A stretch of DNA of 64,000 nucleotides from Nematostella vectensis. Its lineage: Eukaryota > Cnidaria > Anthozoa > Actiniaria > Edwardsiidae. Location of the stretch: positions 6,864,627 to 6,928,626 of the forward strand of contig NC_064048.1 in the NCBI RefSeq assembly GCF_932526225.1. The letters are read 5' to 3'. The first letter of the stretch is position 1. Each line of letters begins with the position of its first letter. Below, piece after piece: positions 10,600-22,100 of this stretch. The translations under genes were made by a program, and so were the position numbers. Below the pieces are notes generated by a model. The model worked only from the letters and a program-made list of their open reading frames with translations. It made no database searches and was not told the DNA's origin.

Positions 10600-11823
10600 T
10601 TGTATTGCCGCCTTTCTGCGAACAATAAGTTCTATTTCGCGGTGATAAGTGAATTGAGCAAGGAAGTCTCAGGGAAGTCTAAGAGAAAGCGAGAAGACGG
10701 AAATCGTCCCCGTTCCACCGAAGACCCCGAGAAGATTCTCCGCATTGATGAGGAGAATGGCGCCAAAATTGGCGAACCTACCCAAGCCTCGACAGATGTG
10801 CATTAATGTTGGACGCTATGAGGCAAGGATTTGAGAGTATCAGTAAAACCCTCGCTAGCTCATCCAGTGACACGGCTAATGCCATATCAGAAGCGTTTGA
10901 TTCGCTTAAAGAGCTTGAGGTCGGTTATAAAGACGAGAGCGACCACGGAACAGAAAACCACTAGGGCGAAGAACCCCCCTCCCACCCTCGAAGAAGCGCT
11001 GCACAGAGTCAGCGACGCATGATCACAGGCAGGAAAATAAACTGATAGTGACTCACTTCTCGAAAAGAAAACTCCAGCCTCTAATGAGGGAGAGCGTGAT
11101 GTGCTTAATGAGCTAAAACAAGACCTCCAAAAGGAGGAAATAAGTCCTAATATTATCAGCGAGCTCGCGGAGATTATAAACTCGTTGCTGAAAGACGGGA
11201 TGCCTGAAGAAACGCTCCAGCGGAAATTGAATAAATACCACCGCCCAGGAAATTATGAAAATCTCACTAAAGTCAAAGTAAATCAGGCAGTCTGGGATAA
11301 TCTGAGTACGGGAGTACGCTCGCAGGATGTGAAATTGCAAAAAGTGCAAACATCTTTGGTCAAAGGCATGTGTGCCTTGTCAAGTGAACTTAGCAAAGTG
11401 CTCGAAAAATTGTCACTGATTTCTTCGTGAAACGACATATTTAGAGAGGCCAGTGATGCCTTTGCTCTCATTGCTAATGCGAATATGGAGCTAAATCAGA
11501 GACGAAAAGAACTCATGAAGCCTGACTTAAATAACGAGTATAGACACTTATGCTCATCATCTTCAACTGTCACTATTACTGACCAGCTTTTCGGAGATGA
11601 TCTGGCCAAGGAAGTCATAGAGTTGACTGAAGTCAATCGTGTGGGGAAGCGGGTTACCACAACAAACCCAACAGCTTACCCCAGATCTCGTGACAACGAA
11701 ACTCGGGAGCTGGAAGCTATGGCTCAAGGGGACGGATGTTTCGTACAAGGAAGTCTTTTTTAGACTCATGAAACTACGGCAACCAGCAGCTGTACAACAC
11801 AAACGAGACACGGAGGTTCAATA
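10600..11823 (+). pseudogene. DIRS gag-like remnants in several frames
   Basis: Four short frames (10600-10806, 10831-11022, 11101-11430, 11485-11763) carry pieces of a DIRS Gag-like protein. The third contains NKYHRPGNYENLTKVKVNQ followed by a VWDNL segment; the fourth contains KPDLNNEYRHLC and LFGDDLAKEV. These fit from memory the ORF1 proteins of animal DIRS elements. Frameshifts and stops separate them, so no intact product is expected. Confidence 0.75.
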
Positions 11824-11838
11824 AGCAAAGAGAGGGAA

Positions 11839-13653
11839 ATGACTGAAACATCTCTTGATACTACAAAACATGAGGTAAGAAAATGTTCACTTGCGTCTAA
11901 TGACAAAATAGGTGGACGACTGAAGCATTTTTCCTCCGAGTGGGCAGAAATAACCAATGACAAGTACATTCTTGATAGTGTACAGCATTACAAAATTGAA
12001 TTTATTGCTCACGTCCCTGAGCAACACTTTGTATTTAAGGAGATCAATTTCACTGCCAATGAGAAAAGCTTTGTAGAGGAGGAAATTTGTAAACTTTTCA
12101 TTAAAGGAGTCCTTATAGAGGCCAATCACTGCACAGGAGAATATATTTCTAATATATTCATCAGACCTAAAAAAGATAACAGCTACAGGCTAATTCTTAA
12201 TCTGAAAAATCATAACAAGTATGTGCAGTACTATCATTGTAAGATGGATACTTTACAGTCAGCCATAAGGCTCATGAAAAAGAATTGCTTCATGGCATCA
12301 ATGGACTTGCGAGATGCTTATTACTCAATACCTATTGACATTGAACACCAGAAATTTATAAGATTCTCCTGGAAGGGAAAACTGCTTCAGTTCACCTGTT
12401 TGGGGTTTATTATCCACCCAACTAAATCAGTGCTGTTTCCAACTCTTATTTTTTTGGGATTTATCCTTGACTCTGTCAATATGACTGTGAGCTTAACACC
12501 TGAAAAGATGTCCCACATTAAAGATAAATGTGCCAGCCTAGTCAGGAAGGGAGAAACAATCATTCATAACCTGGCACAGGTAATCGGTCTGCTTGTCTCA
12601 GCTTTCCCAGGTGTTCTGCATGGGCCCCTATTTTATAGACACCTTGAACATGACAAAACCATTGCCCTAAGGATAAACAAGGGCAATTATTCTGCAAAAA
12701 TGAAACTTTCTGAGGAAAGTGTAGCAGAACTTCAGTGGTGGGTCAATAACATTGACAAAGTAAATTACCCTATTTGCACCACTAACTCGGAAATTGACAT
12801 CGGATGGGGGGCAGTTAGGGGCTCAGAGAAAACCGGGGGAAGATGGACAGAGTTTGAGTCTCTAAGTCACATTAACTGTTTAGAATTAATGGCTGTGTTT
12901 TACGGCTTGAAAGCCAGATCAGTTCACATTAGAGTTTACTCTGATAACACTACCACTGTAAATTACATTGCATCCATGGGAGGGTCACAAACCATGGAAT
13001 GCAATTCAATAGCAACTAAAATCTGGCTATTTTCCATAGAAAGGGAGATATGGTTGTCTGCAGCGTATATCCCTGGAAAAGAGAATGTCCAAGCGGACAA
13101 GGAATATAGGGTATTCAGTGATAACAAAGAGTGGATGATTGTACCACAATTATTTAAGCAAATTACTGATACACGGGGTGAACAAACCATTGACTTGTTT
13201 GCCTCAAAGTGAAAAAAGCAAGTAACATGCTATGCATCTTGGAAACCAGATCCAGATGCAACCTATGTAAATGCTTTTTCAATCAGTTGGAATGATAAAT
13301 TCTTTTATGCATTTCCTCCATTTAGTTTGATTGCACGCTGTCTCCAGAAAATAGCGATGGAGAACTCAGAGGGGCTGCTGATCGTTCCAATGTGGCCAAC
13401 TCAGCCATGGTACTCACAGCTACTCCACATGTTAACAGATGTTCCAAGGATGCTTCCACGAGAGCCAGACACTCTGAGAATGCCAGCGAGAGAGGACATT
13501 GTACACCTACTGATAGGAAAGATGACATTGATGACTTGCAGAGTATCAGGAGATCCCTTGAGACACAGGGAATTTCTCAACAAGCTAAAGAGATCATACT
13601 ACAATCATGGAGACAGGGAACCCAAAAACAGTACATCAAACGATAAAGTATAG
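11839..13653 (+). pseudogene. DIRS reverse transcriptase/RNase H, active site deleted
   Basis: The frame is open from 11839 to a TGA at 13210-13212 and continues in the same frame to 13653. N-terminal RT blocks are clear (IRPKKDNSYRLILNLKNHN and SMDLRDAYYSIPI). After LLQFTCL, near 12402, the frame jumps straight to GFIIHPTKSVLFP. The segment that should hold the catalytic YxDD box is missing, without breaking the frame. RNase H follows (IDIGWGAV, INCLELMAV, VYSDNTTTVNYI), then the conserved DIRS tail (QLFKQITDT, TIDLFASK, WPTQPWYSQLLHML). The product cannot polymerise DNA. Confidence 0.88.
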
Positions 13654-14476
13654 TGCTGCAAGGAAAGTTGATTGCACTGATCCCTCTATACCTCAAGCAT
13701 TAGATTTCCTCGTCGAGTTATATAATCAAGGTATTGGTTATAGCGGTATGAACACAGCGAGGTCTGCTCTTTCATGTATCTTAAAGCCAGTGAATGGCAT
13801 TTCGTTTGGATCTCACCCTACAGTCAGTCGGTTTCTGAAAGGAGTGTTTCAGTACGGTACACAGAAACATGGGATGTTGGTACAGTTTTGGCCTACCTCG
13901 AGACAATCCCAAGTACAGCTGATGCTTCGCTTAAGGACTTAAGTTTAAAAACTGTAATGCTAATTTCCCTTGTCTCAGCACAAAGAGGGCAAACGATTCA
14001 TATGCTAAATCTCAAGGACAGAAACAGGGATAACATTTGTTATGTCTGTGCCTATGAAACAGACAAAACCAGGGTCGAAATCAGTTACTGTTCAGTTTAA
14101 ACCATATCATGTTGACCCTACACTTTGTGTGGTAACTGCATTAAGAGAATATGTGTTACGTACAGAAACACTACGAGGTGAATGTAAACAACTGTTTATT
14201 AGTTACTTGAAGCCGTTTAAACCAGTGTCTAGGAGAACAATCAGTCGCTGGATCAAAGTTGTTATGAAGACAGCTGGTATTAATACAGATAAGTTCAAGC
14301 CAGATAGTACTAGAGCTGCGTCTACATCTAGAGCTAATATTTCCTCTGTGCCTGTAGACCAGATTATCTCAGTTGCTGATTGGAGTTCAGCTAGCACATT
14401 TGCGAAGTTTTATAACAAACCAGTTGATGTAAACAATGGCTTTGCTGATACCATTTTGGCAGCAGTTAAGTATTAA
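13392..14476 (+). pseudogene. DIRS tyrosine recombinase, frameshifted
   Basis: The recombinase starts inside the 3' part of the RT, as is usual in DIRS elements, and is spread over frames 13392-13646, 13607-13942, 13774-14100 and 14042-14476. The box I Arg is in SAQRGQTIHML (about 13975-14007). Box II should read HSTRAAST but reads DSTRAAST, the His codon position being GAT at 14303-14305. The nucleophile Tyr is in FAKFYNKP (about 14400). Frameshifts plus the His-to-Asp change make it inactive. Confidence 0.85.
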
Positions 14477-14521
14477 TAAACCATTCTTGATGTTCAGTTA
14501 ACCATGTGTGCAGTTTGCTTG

Positions 14522-14667
14522 AAGTCTCACGTGATCCCTCAGTGTGGTGACAGAATAGAATTCAAAAATTAAACGAGACTTACCTGTAAGTTGAAGTTTA
14601 AGGTAAGTCTCGTTTAAATTTTGAATTAAAAAAACAATATAAAAAAATGAGAGCCCCTTTTGAAGCG
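14522..14667 (-). repeat. Right inverted terminal repeat of the DIRS element, with internal hairpin
   Basis: This region is the reverse complement of the left repeat in its outer and inner blocks. It also holds a local inverted repeat, AAACGAGACTTACC (14571-14584) against GGTAAGTCTCGTTT (14601-14614), with a short loop. Such extra complementary segments fit the circular-intermediate model of DIRS replication. Confidence 0.75.
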
Positions 14668-14669
14668 AG

Positions 14670-15959
14670 GCTATTGATCTACATGTCTGTCAAATTATAC
14701 GAAAATCGGACAGATTCTAGGGTAGCAACATTTTAAAAGTTTGTTGCTTTTTAACGCATTTTAATTTCGCTGTAATGCGCCTTCAAAGTTTTCGGGAGGG
14801 CTTAAGGGATTACGGCCCTTCACACCTAATAGGAACTGGCGTCAGCCAATCACGACGGTAAGTGTCAATCTCAGAAAAAGAACAGACCCACAACAGGACA
14901 GACCTCACGCAGTCAAGTCAGTAGATCACAAATTTTTACGGAAAGAACAGGGGCAAAGCAAAAAGAAAAACACGGGCGAGAAGAAATGAAGGCGATCCCG
15001 AGACTCTCTTCTCTTCCAATATGTAGACGCGCGTCGCTGGGTAACATTGGAATTCTTCTGAAGCACGGGATGTAGCGCGGCGCGCTTAAAGGATTAAAAT
15101 ATTTTGACACCAAAGGCGAAGATGTTTTTTCTTGTTCTAGAACGTTTTTTGTTTAAAAAAACCCTATAAACTAAAGTATTTTTAAATGTTTTTAATCGGA
15201 AATTGTTAGATAATGATATAAAACATATTCCTGCAATAAAAAAATTTTTGGGCCATTTTCGTCGCCCAACGTGAACCGTATCCTTAATTGAAATTGGTGT
15301 ATTCGGAGTAACAGTCTCTTACTAGAGCACTTACTGCATAAGTAACGTTACATTTACGTCACATTCCTGTGTCACGTGAACAGTTTGAAGACGAACATCA
15401 GAGCAAACACGTGTAATAAGACAACGTAGCCAATCACAACAGCCCTGCCAAGACCACGTGGGAGACCCAATGACGACAGAGGTTTGCTAACAGAAAAGGA
15501 ACATCTTGTTAAGTTCACCGCAAATGATTAAAAAAAAGAAAGCAAAATCAAAAGCTTGGAAATAAATCGGGTATCCATATTTGAAAAGTTGCTTGAGAGC
15601 TCACACTCACACGAGCACCCCGAGCCTTTCGTTTACGAGTCGTTACAATAGTGATTTGGTGGACGTCAATCATATTATTTGATTTCTTTCCGATTTAGCA
15701 TCGGTCACAGCTTTAGATCGATCACAACCAAAACAACATCAAAGTGGATTGCCTTCTCTGCAACTGTCACCGAGAAAATACCGATAAACACAAAGCCAGC
15801 AATTGAATAAAGTACGAATTGTTTCTTATCTTTGCGCTTTTGTTGATTTAGTGTGTATGTGTGCATGTATTCCTAGTCTGCTTTCTTGACGCTCGGTGCT
15901 TTGCGGCGCTCTCTCATTGGTTAGCGGTCTAGCGCCACCTAACTGCGAAGTGGCTTCCG
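14670..15959. other. Gene-free stretch; probable 3' UTR side of the giantin-like gene
   Basis: No coding region is supported. The part next to 15960 is probably 3' UTR of the minus-strand giantin-like gene, but I see no clear polyadenylation signal. Confidence 0.35.
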
Positions 15960-16185
15960 TCACCAAAAACCAATCGCGACTCGAAAACGAAAAACGCAAG
16001 GAGTACGTGTGAGTGAAAACGAGTGTAAGCGAGGACGACAACGATGACTAGGACAACGAAATCGTGCTCTGTACATTTTCGTAAGAAACAGATAAAAATA
16101 AACTAAGGAAATTATTTCTACAATAGCCAACAGTGCAACACCCGCATTCTCAATAGACCCAGCGTCGTTGTTTCGTGAAAAATGG
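15960..16185 (-). CDS. Giantin-like gene, exon 24 (membrane anchor, stop)
   Basis: After TTTCAG the frame reads HFSRNNDAGSIENAGVALL and runs into a hydrophobic segment of about 20 residues (VALLAIVEIISLVYFYLFL). Then follows KMYRARFRCPSH and a basic tail to a TGA at 15962-15960. A single C-terminal membrane span fits a tail-anchored golgin. The roughly 40-residue tail after the span is longer than in vertebrate giantin, so a further splice or a different last exon is possible. Confidence 0.55.
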
Positions 16186-19100
16186 CTGAAATGAAGCAGA
16201 CAGAACGCATACTCACGTGCTGCTACTGAGTTTTCTAGTTCCACTATGACCAGTTGCCTTACAGACTAAGGACGCATAAATACAGTGTAAGCCTCGACTT
16301 GAGGCAAATTTCATGCAAATGCAAAAATGCAAATGCAAAAACCTGTGAATACTTCGTGATCTCGCTGGTATTTGCAATCGATTCAATTGAAATCGAGGAT
16401 TGGATTGAATTTATGAGTCCTCAGTGCCTATGACCAGCAGGCACAATGGAACTCGAAACTGGACTATTATGTGGTTCTTACCCCCGTCTGAAAATCTGTC
16501 TAAGAAAGGACGCCGAAGACTTGACTTGCCGTCCTAAAGTTAAAGACGAAGAGAAAAATGCATATTTTCTTAACTAATCAAGATGTGATCATACAATTAT
16601 TCATACCTTAGCTTGCGCTATACGAATGTTATTTATTTACCATTACTATTACTATTGATTTTATTTCTAAACTTTTATTGTCTACTAACATTTTTGCCGC
16701 GTTAAACGCCTTAAACACAAGGTTCCGCTATAAAAGGGAAAGCTCCTTCCTACCCCGGGTACAAAATTGGCATTAATATTCAGAACACCGCGACGCTAGC
16801 AGTCACAAATAATAAGTCTTCTGTGAAAATGTTTATCTCTGAGCCTCAGTCGGTTGGAAGATAACTATTTTTGCACAAGTTACAAGACATTTGCGTTAAT
16901 GGATAGCGATTTGCTGCCCACTCAAGTTTAAATGTGCGCTATCCATAGTTTAGTGCATCTGCATAAATTCTTATTGCGCTGTGATGAGAAGCTCATATTC
17001 TAGAGCGCACAGTGCTTAGTATCACCTTATTTTACGATAAAGAGAAAAATTTTAGGTAGAGTCTAGAATAATATTTAATTTGGTTTGAATATGAAATTTG
17101 AATTTAGCGCTAAGAGCGAATTATTCTGACATGCTGACTTACTGATGGCTAATTGATACTCATATGAAGCAAATGATTGATTACTCATATCAAGCAAATA
17201 TTGTCCTTATTTGAGCGGAATTAATATGGCATGCTACTTCTTTATAAGATGGTGACGAAAATCGAATGACAATTTTTAAAATAATTATATTTGATTTGCC
17301 TTACCGACATGCGAAGTAGAGTACTGGTAAAGCAATCGTCTGGACTCCGATGAGCTTGTACTGTCGTCTTCGTCGTCGATGTCGATAGCAAGCTGAGAAG
17401 GCACGAAGGAGGATCATAAGGTAACACTTTGCACAAAGAGCTTTACTTACTCAGGCCTCTTCATCCCTGATGGGACATAAGGTACACATTTTAGAAGATA
17501 AATTGCATTACCTTCTGTGTAATAAATCTCACCTGTGTTGGTCTCTTGTGTCGAAGTTGTTCTTCCGTTTGGTTCAATCGTTTTTCAAGTTCTTGTCTCG
17601 CTTCCCGCTCTTCCTTCAAGTGTGTCTAATAGAAGGAATATTGGTCAACCCGCTTTTAAAGCCGCATAGTCACCAGTTTACTTCCGGAGGTCCGACGGAA
17701 ACCTCAACCGTTAAAAGACAAAAGAATCTATTAAAATCCGAGATATTAAACAGGCCATCCGCTATAAATTATCAATCACATCCTCAAAGAAACTTCCAAT
17801 AAACACACTGCTTTCAGTATTTTGAAATATTTTTCGCATTTTCCGTTAAAAATCATCGGAGATTGTTACGTAATCGACCGGAAGAAAACTGGTGACAATG
17901 CGGCTTTAATACAAAACTAAATACGGTTGCCTTCTAAGCTTGAGACGACAGTCCACCACAACACACTCCCTCTACTTTCTTTCACAGTCAACCCACACAG
18001 CAAACAAACCGTAATTATGTACCTCGAGGTCTGTGTAGCCTTGGCACTTCTCTTCGTACAATTTTCGGGTCTCTTCGAACCTAAAAAAAAAAAAAAAAAA
18101 AATGCCGATAGTTACCATCATATCATTGCACTGCACGAAGTATCTATAATGTCAATTTTAGATTTTAGTGCACACATATTAGACCAAAGCGAACGCATTT
18201 TGGTCCTATGTGCACACATTTTAGATCTATGTGCATACATTTAAGACTAGTGCACACATTTTAGATCCAAGTGCACACATTTTAGAACTAGTGCACAAAT
18301 TTTAGATCCAAGCAAACATTTTAGATCCAGTGCACAGCACATTTTAGAATTGAAAGCAAAAGCTTAGAAAAGCGTAAACATATTTTATCTGAACATGGTA
18401 AACAACAAATAAGCACATTTCCTTCTACACAAACTCTAGCAATTGGCATTCAGATTTCTGCAAGACAGTTATCGTAAAAGTTCGGCTCTGATCTTTTGCT
18501 TCTACAGTACACCGCTCGATAGCTGTGAAAGAATGTTGAAAATTTAAAAATGGTAAGGATTATTTGGATAAATTCTGAAATACTAAAGAAACCAAGTTTT
18601 ATACGCTATTTACCAATTTTGATTGAAAATATTGCTAAAGCCATCTCCAAACAACCGATGGAAATGGATGCTATCTCTGATAGGATGACAAAATGGTGGT
18701 TGACTAGAATCTTGTATTTAGCAGCTTTACCGTTCTTGTATGTCCGACATCCCCATTGATTCAGGTGGCGACTGGAGTTCTCCGTCAACTACAACCTCCG
18801 TAAGCTCTTCAGCTACCACGGGCACATGGACCTAGTTAATAAAAATGAGTTTGAGTCTACCTTTGATATAATGGGATAAAAAATATAACAACAACATCAT
18901 CAACATTAACCACAACAAATATCCATATGTACAGGAAATAAATCTGAGCCTGAAATATATTTTCCTTCCTTGCATTGTTAGGGAATATTTCATTTACAAC
19001 CCGATGTCCAGGTTAAATCAAGACTAGCGTCTTCAAGTCAACACGAGTTAGATAATGCATTGTCAAATTAACATTAGTAAACAACTGTTACTAGTTGTCG

Positions 19101-22100
19101 TGGGTAAAACCAAGATTATAGAAAAATACAAAACAAAAACAAAGCAGAACGGATTCTTAGAAAATACCAGACTTTACATTTAACAGGCCCTTGTACGTCA
19201 GGTGATGCAAATGAGCTCGTGACAACTGCTTCATAGAACAAGACATAAGGAAAAGGACAAGCCTGCGTATTCATTTTTAGCTTTTCGCGTTAGTGCCCCT
19301 TAATACTATCAAACCATACATTTTGTTGGGACAAAATTACCAAAAGTTTTAAGCCGAGCCTGGTCCGGTCGACAAGGCTTACCTGGGCTACAGTAGAAGA
19401 AGTCGATACCTGAGCCGCTTGCACGTGATGCAACTCATGTTGCTCCCGGAAGCTCACCAACTCGTACTCCAATGCATTCTTTTGCTGCTCCAGCGCAGTA
19501 ACCTTCGCCGTGAGCTCACTACAAGTTTGGGACACTACTCTAAGCTTCTCCTGAGCGAGTTCCTTCTCGGCTCTTAGCGAGTCCAGTCTTTCTTGAAGTC
19601 CATTCCCGTCATCTACGTTTAAAGAGGGAGTCGCACCTTTAAGTAACTCTACTTGGCGCAGTGCGGCATCTCTTTCGTTTCTGGCAGTCTCGAGGTCAGC
19701 ACGCCAGCCCTGACCAATGTTATCAAACTGAACCCTGAGCTTAACAATAGAAGATTCTTTCTCCCGTAATGACCTCACAACTCCATTGTACTCTACTGTA
19801 CGTTTTTCTAGTTTCTTGGAAATCTCTTCCCTCTCTGCGACAACCGCATCCAGATCATTTCTAAGACCTTGACTGATCTTCTGAAATTTTGTGTACAGTT
19901 TATCCTTGTCTTTCCTTGCCTTTTCGCATTCGCTCGACAAGCGATTCATCTCTTGTTTCATTTCTTGTAACGTATTAGCAAATCCTTCGTTGCTAGGCGA
20001 CGGAGCAGCACTAAAGACAGGAGTGTCCGTTTCTAGACCTTCCTGGGCAGACCGCTGACCTCTTAGTACTGCTGCTAATTGTTCCTTTTCCTTAACTACT
20101 CGCTCAACCTCAACACGAAGCTCCTGTACCGACTTTTCCCGATCTAAAAGCTGCTCTCTAGCCTGCTCCAAATCAAACTTCAGTGAATTATTAATTTTAT
20201 TATAGTCTTTCTTTAATTTCGCCCGCAGCATATCCCGATCTTTAGCCGCTGTTTTGAGCTCAATTTCTATAAATTCCTTCACAGCAGAAAGTTCAAGAAC
20301 TTCATTTTTTAGTTGATTAATCAATTTCTGTTCATAACTATTATTTTTTTCTTCTTTCAGATATTCAACCTCATTCTTTAAACCTTGTATTTCAGAGGAA
20401 TTATTAGTTATCTGATCCTCTAGTTCTGAGTTCTGTGTAGAACTTGAGAAAAGCTTGTCTCTCAGCTCATCGCATTCCTTACCGAGATAATCTTTATCTT
20501 CGCGTAAAGCTCTTAGTTCATTCTCCAAATCCCGAAGATCATTCAAGAGAGAGTCCTTGTCTTCCGTTAGCGCTAGAATCTCCTCATTTGCTTGCGACAG
20601 CTGGTTCATTTTCTCATCTAACTCCTCCGTTCTGTCGGCGAGGATTCTCTCGTAATCCTGCAGCATCGTGTTTGCATTGCCGCTCTGCTCGGCAAGCGCA
20701 GAGTCCATTTTCGCCTTGAGACCATTAATGATCTCATCCTTTTCTTTAACAAACGCTCCCAGCTCTGCTCTCAGTTCTTGAACTCGTTGTTCTGCTTCCA
20801 GTTTGCTTTCAGTTGCTCGTTCTTTTTCTTCGAGCAGGTTATTGTAGCTTTCTTCAAATTCTTGTCTTTGAAGTGCGATGGCCTGCTTAGCTTCCTTCAG
20901 CTTTGCTTTCAAGTCAAAAGAAACTGCTGCAGAGGAACACGAGTCGTCACCAGCTGAAGAAGAGATCTCTGTTCTTAAATGAGAAACATTAGTCTGCAAT
21001 GGAGCGCCAAAGTTTGCCAATTGTTCTTCAAGCTCAGCACGGTGCTTTACCAAACTCTCTAAATCCTCTCGCAAGTTCGTCACTATTTCTTCAAGATCCC
21101 AATTACGTTTTCCAAGCTCAGACTTCTCGGCTTGGATGCTTTCAAGTTCAATAGCAGCTATATCAATGCGTGATTTTAAGGAATCATTTTCGGAAATCAG
21201 TTCAGATGAGTGCGCCTCGAGCTTATACAGAGTTTCTTGTAGTTCTTTATTCTTTTTCTTAGTGTCAGAGATTTCGGACTTGCATGAATCTAACTCAACC
21301 TGCATGTGCAACAGATCCTCTTGAGACTTTTCTAACTCATCACGGACGTGCATAAATGAATCCTCCTTCTGGGCAAATAGAATCTCGTACTCTTCTTTTA
21401 AACTATCTACCAGTTGACCTTTATCGTTAGCAAGGGTGTTGAGCCTGTCTCTAAATCCGTTGACCATATCTTCTTTGTCTTTGACAAGTTCTTCCATCTC
21501 AGAGCGCATTTCCCTTAGCTTCTGCTCTTTGATCCAACTCTCCTTACTAGCTTTCTCACCGTCCTCCTTAAGACTCGTCACATCAGCCTTCAAATGCTTC
21601 ACCATTTGTTTCAATTTTGTGTTAATCTTCAGCTGTTGCTGTAGTCGTTTATCAACATCGTCCCTCGGTGTTCCTTTTTCGTTTGTGCTATCAGTTCGAT
21701 TATCTCCTTGGAATGGAACTTCGGTATTAATACCAACCGACTTCACGTCTGGTGAAGATTTAAGAAGAACTTTACCTTCTTTCATCAGTTTTTGAGGCTC
21801 TTCACTAGAGAGGTTCAATATATCACGGACATAGCCCGTCTTGTACTCTTCATCAATCGAAGACCTTTCGGACACTTGTCGTATCTCAAACGGAAGAATA
21901 ACCGGCAACTGTTTGCCACTTGTCGGAAGTTGCTTTCGCATGCGGTCATTTTCAATCCGAAGGTCATGCAAAGCGCGATCCTTTATTTGTTTATCGCTCA
22001 TTGCTTCTTGGAGGTCTTCCCTGAGTCCCCGAAGTATGTGCTCATTTTCTAGTTTCTCTTTCACACTGAGTTGTAACTCAGACTCCAGGGCTTCCACGTT

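Larger units (their letters stand above)
10421..14667 (+). mobile_element. Decayed DIRS-type tyrosine-recombinase retrotransposon
   Basis: Gag-like pieces, a DIRS reverse transcriptase/RNase H and a tyrosine recombinase occur in the DIRS order between inverted terminal repeats. The outer repeat pair is GCTTCAAAAGGGGTTCTC (about 10422) against GAGAGCCCCTTTTGAAGC (about 14649). An inner pair centred on CACTGAGGGACCACG (10555-10569) has its reverse complement near 14527-14545. DIRS elements insert by a recombinase rather than a DDE integrase and leave no target duplication. This copy is dead: Gag is frameshifted, the RT has lost its active site, there is an internal TGA, and the recombinase is broken into several frames. 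Confidence 0.9.

Noticed and set aside
19290-19382. Reading exon 18 straight to the stop at 19290 as the protein end
   Set aside because: CAG|GTAAGC is a strong donor and six further exons follow in exact phase, including a membrane anchor.
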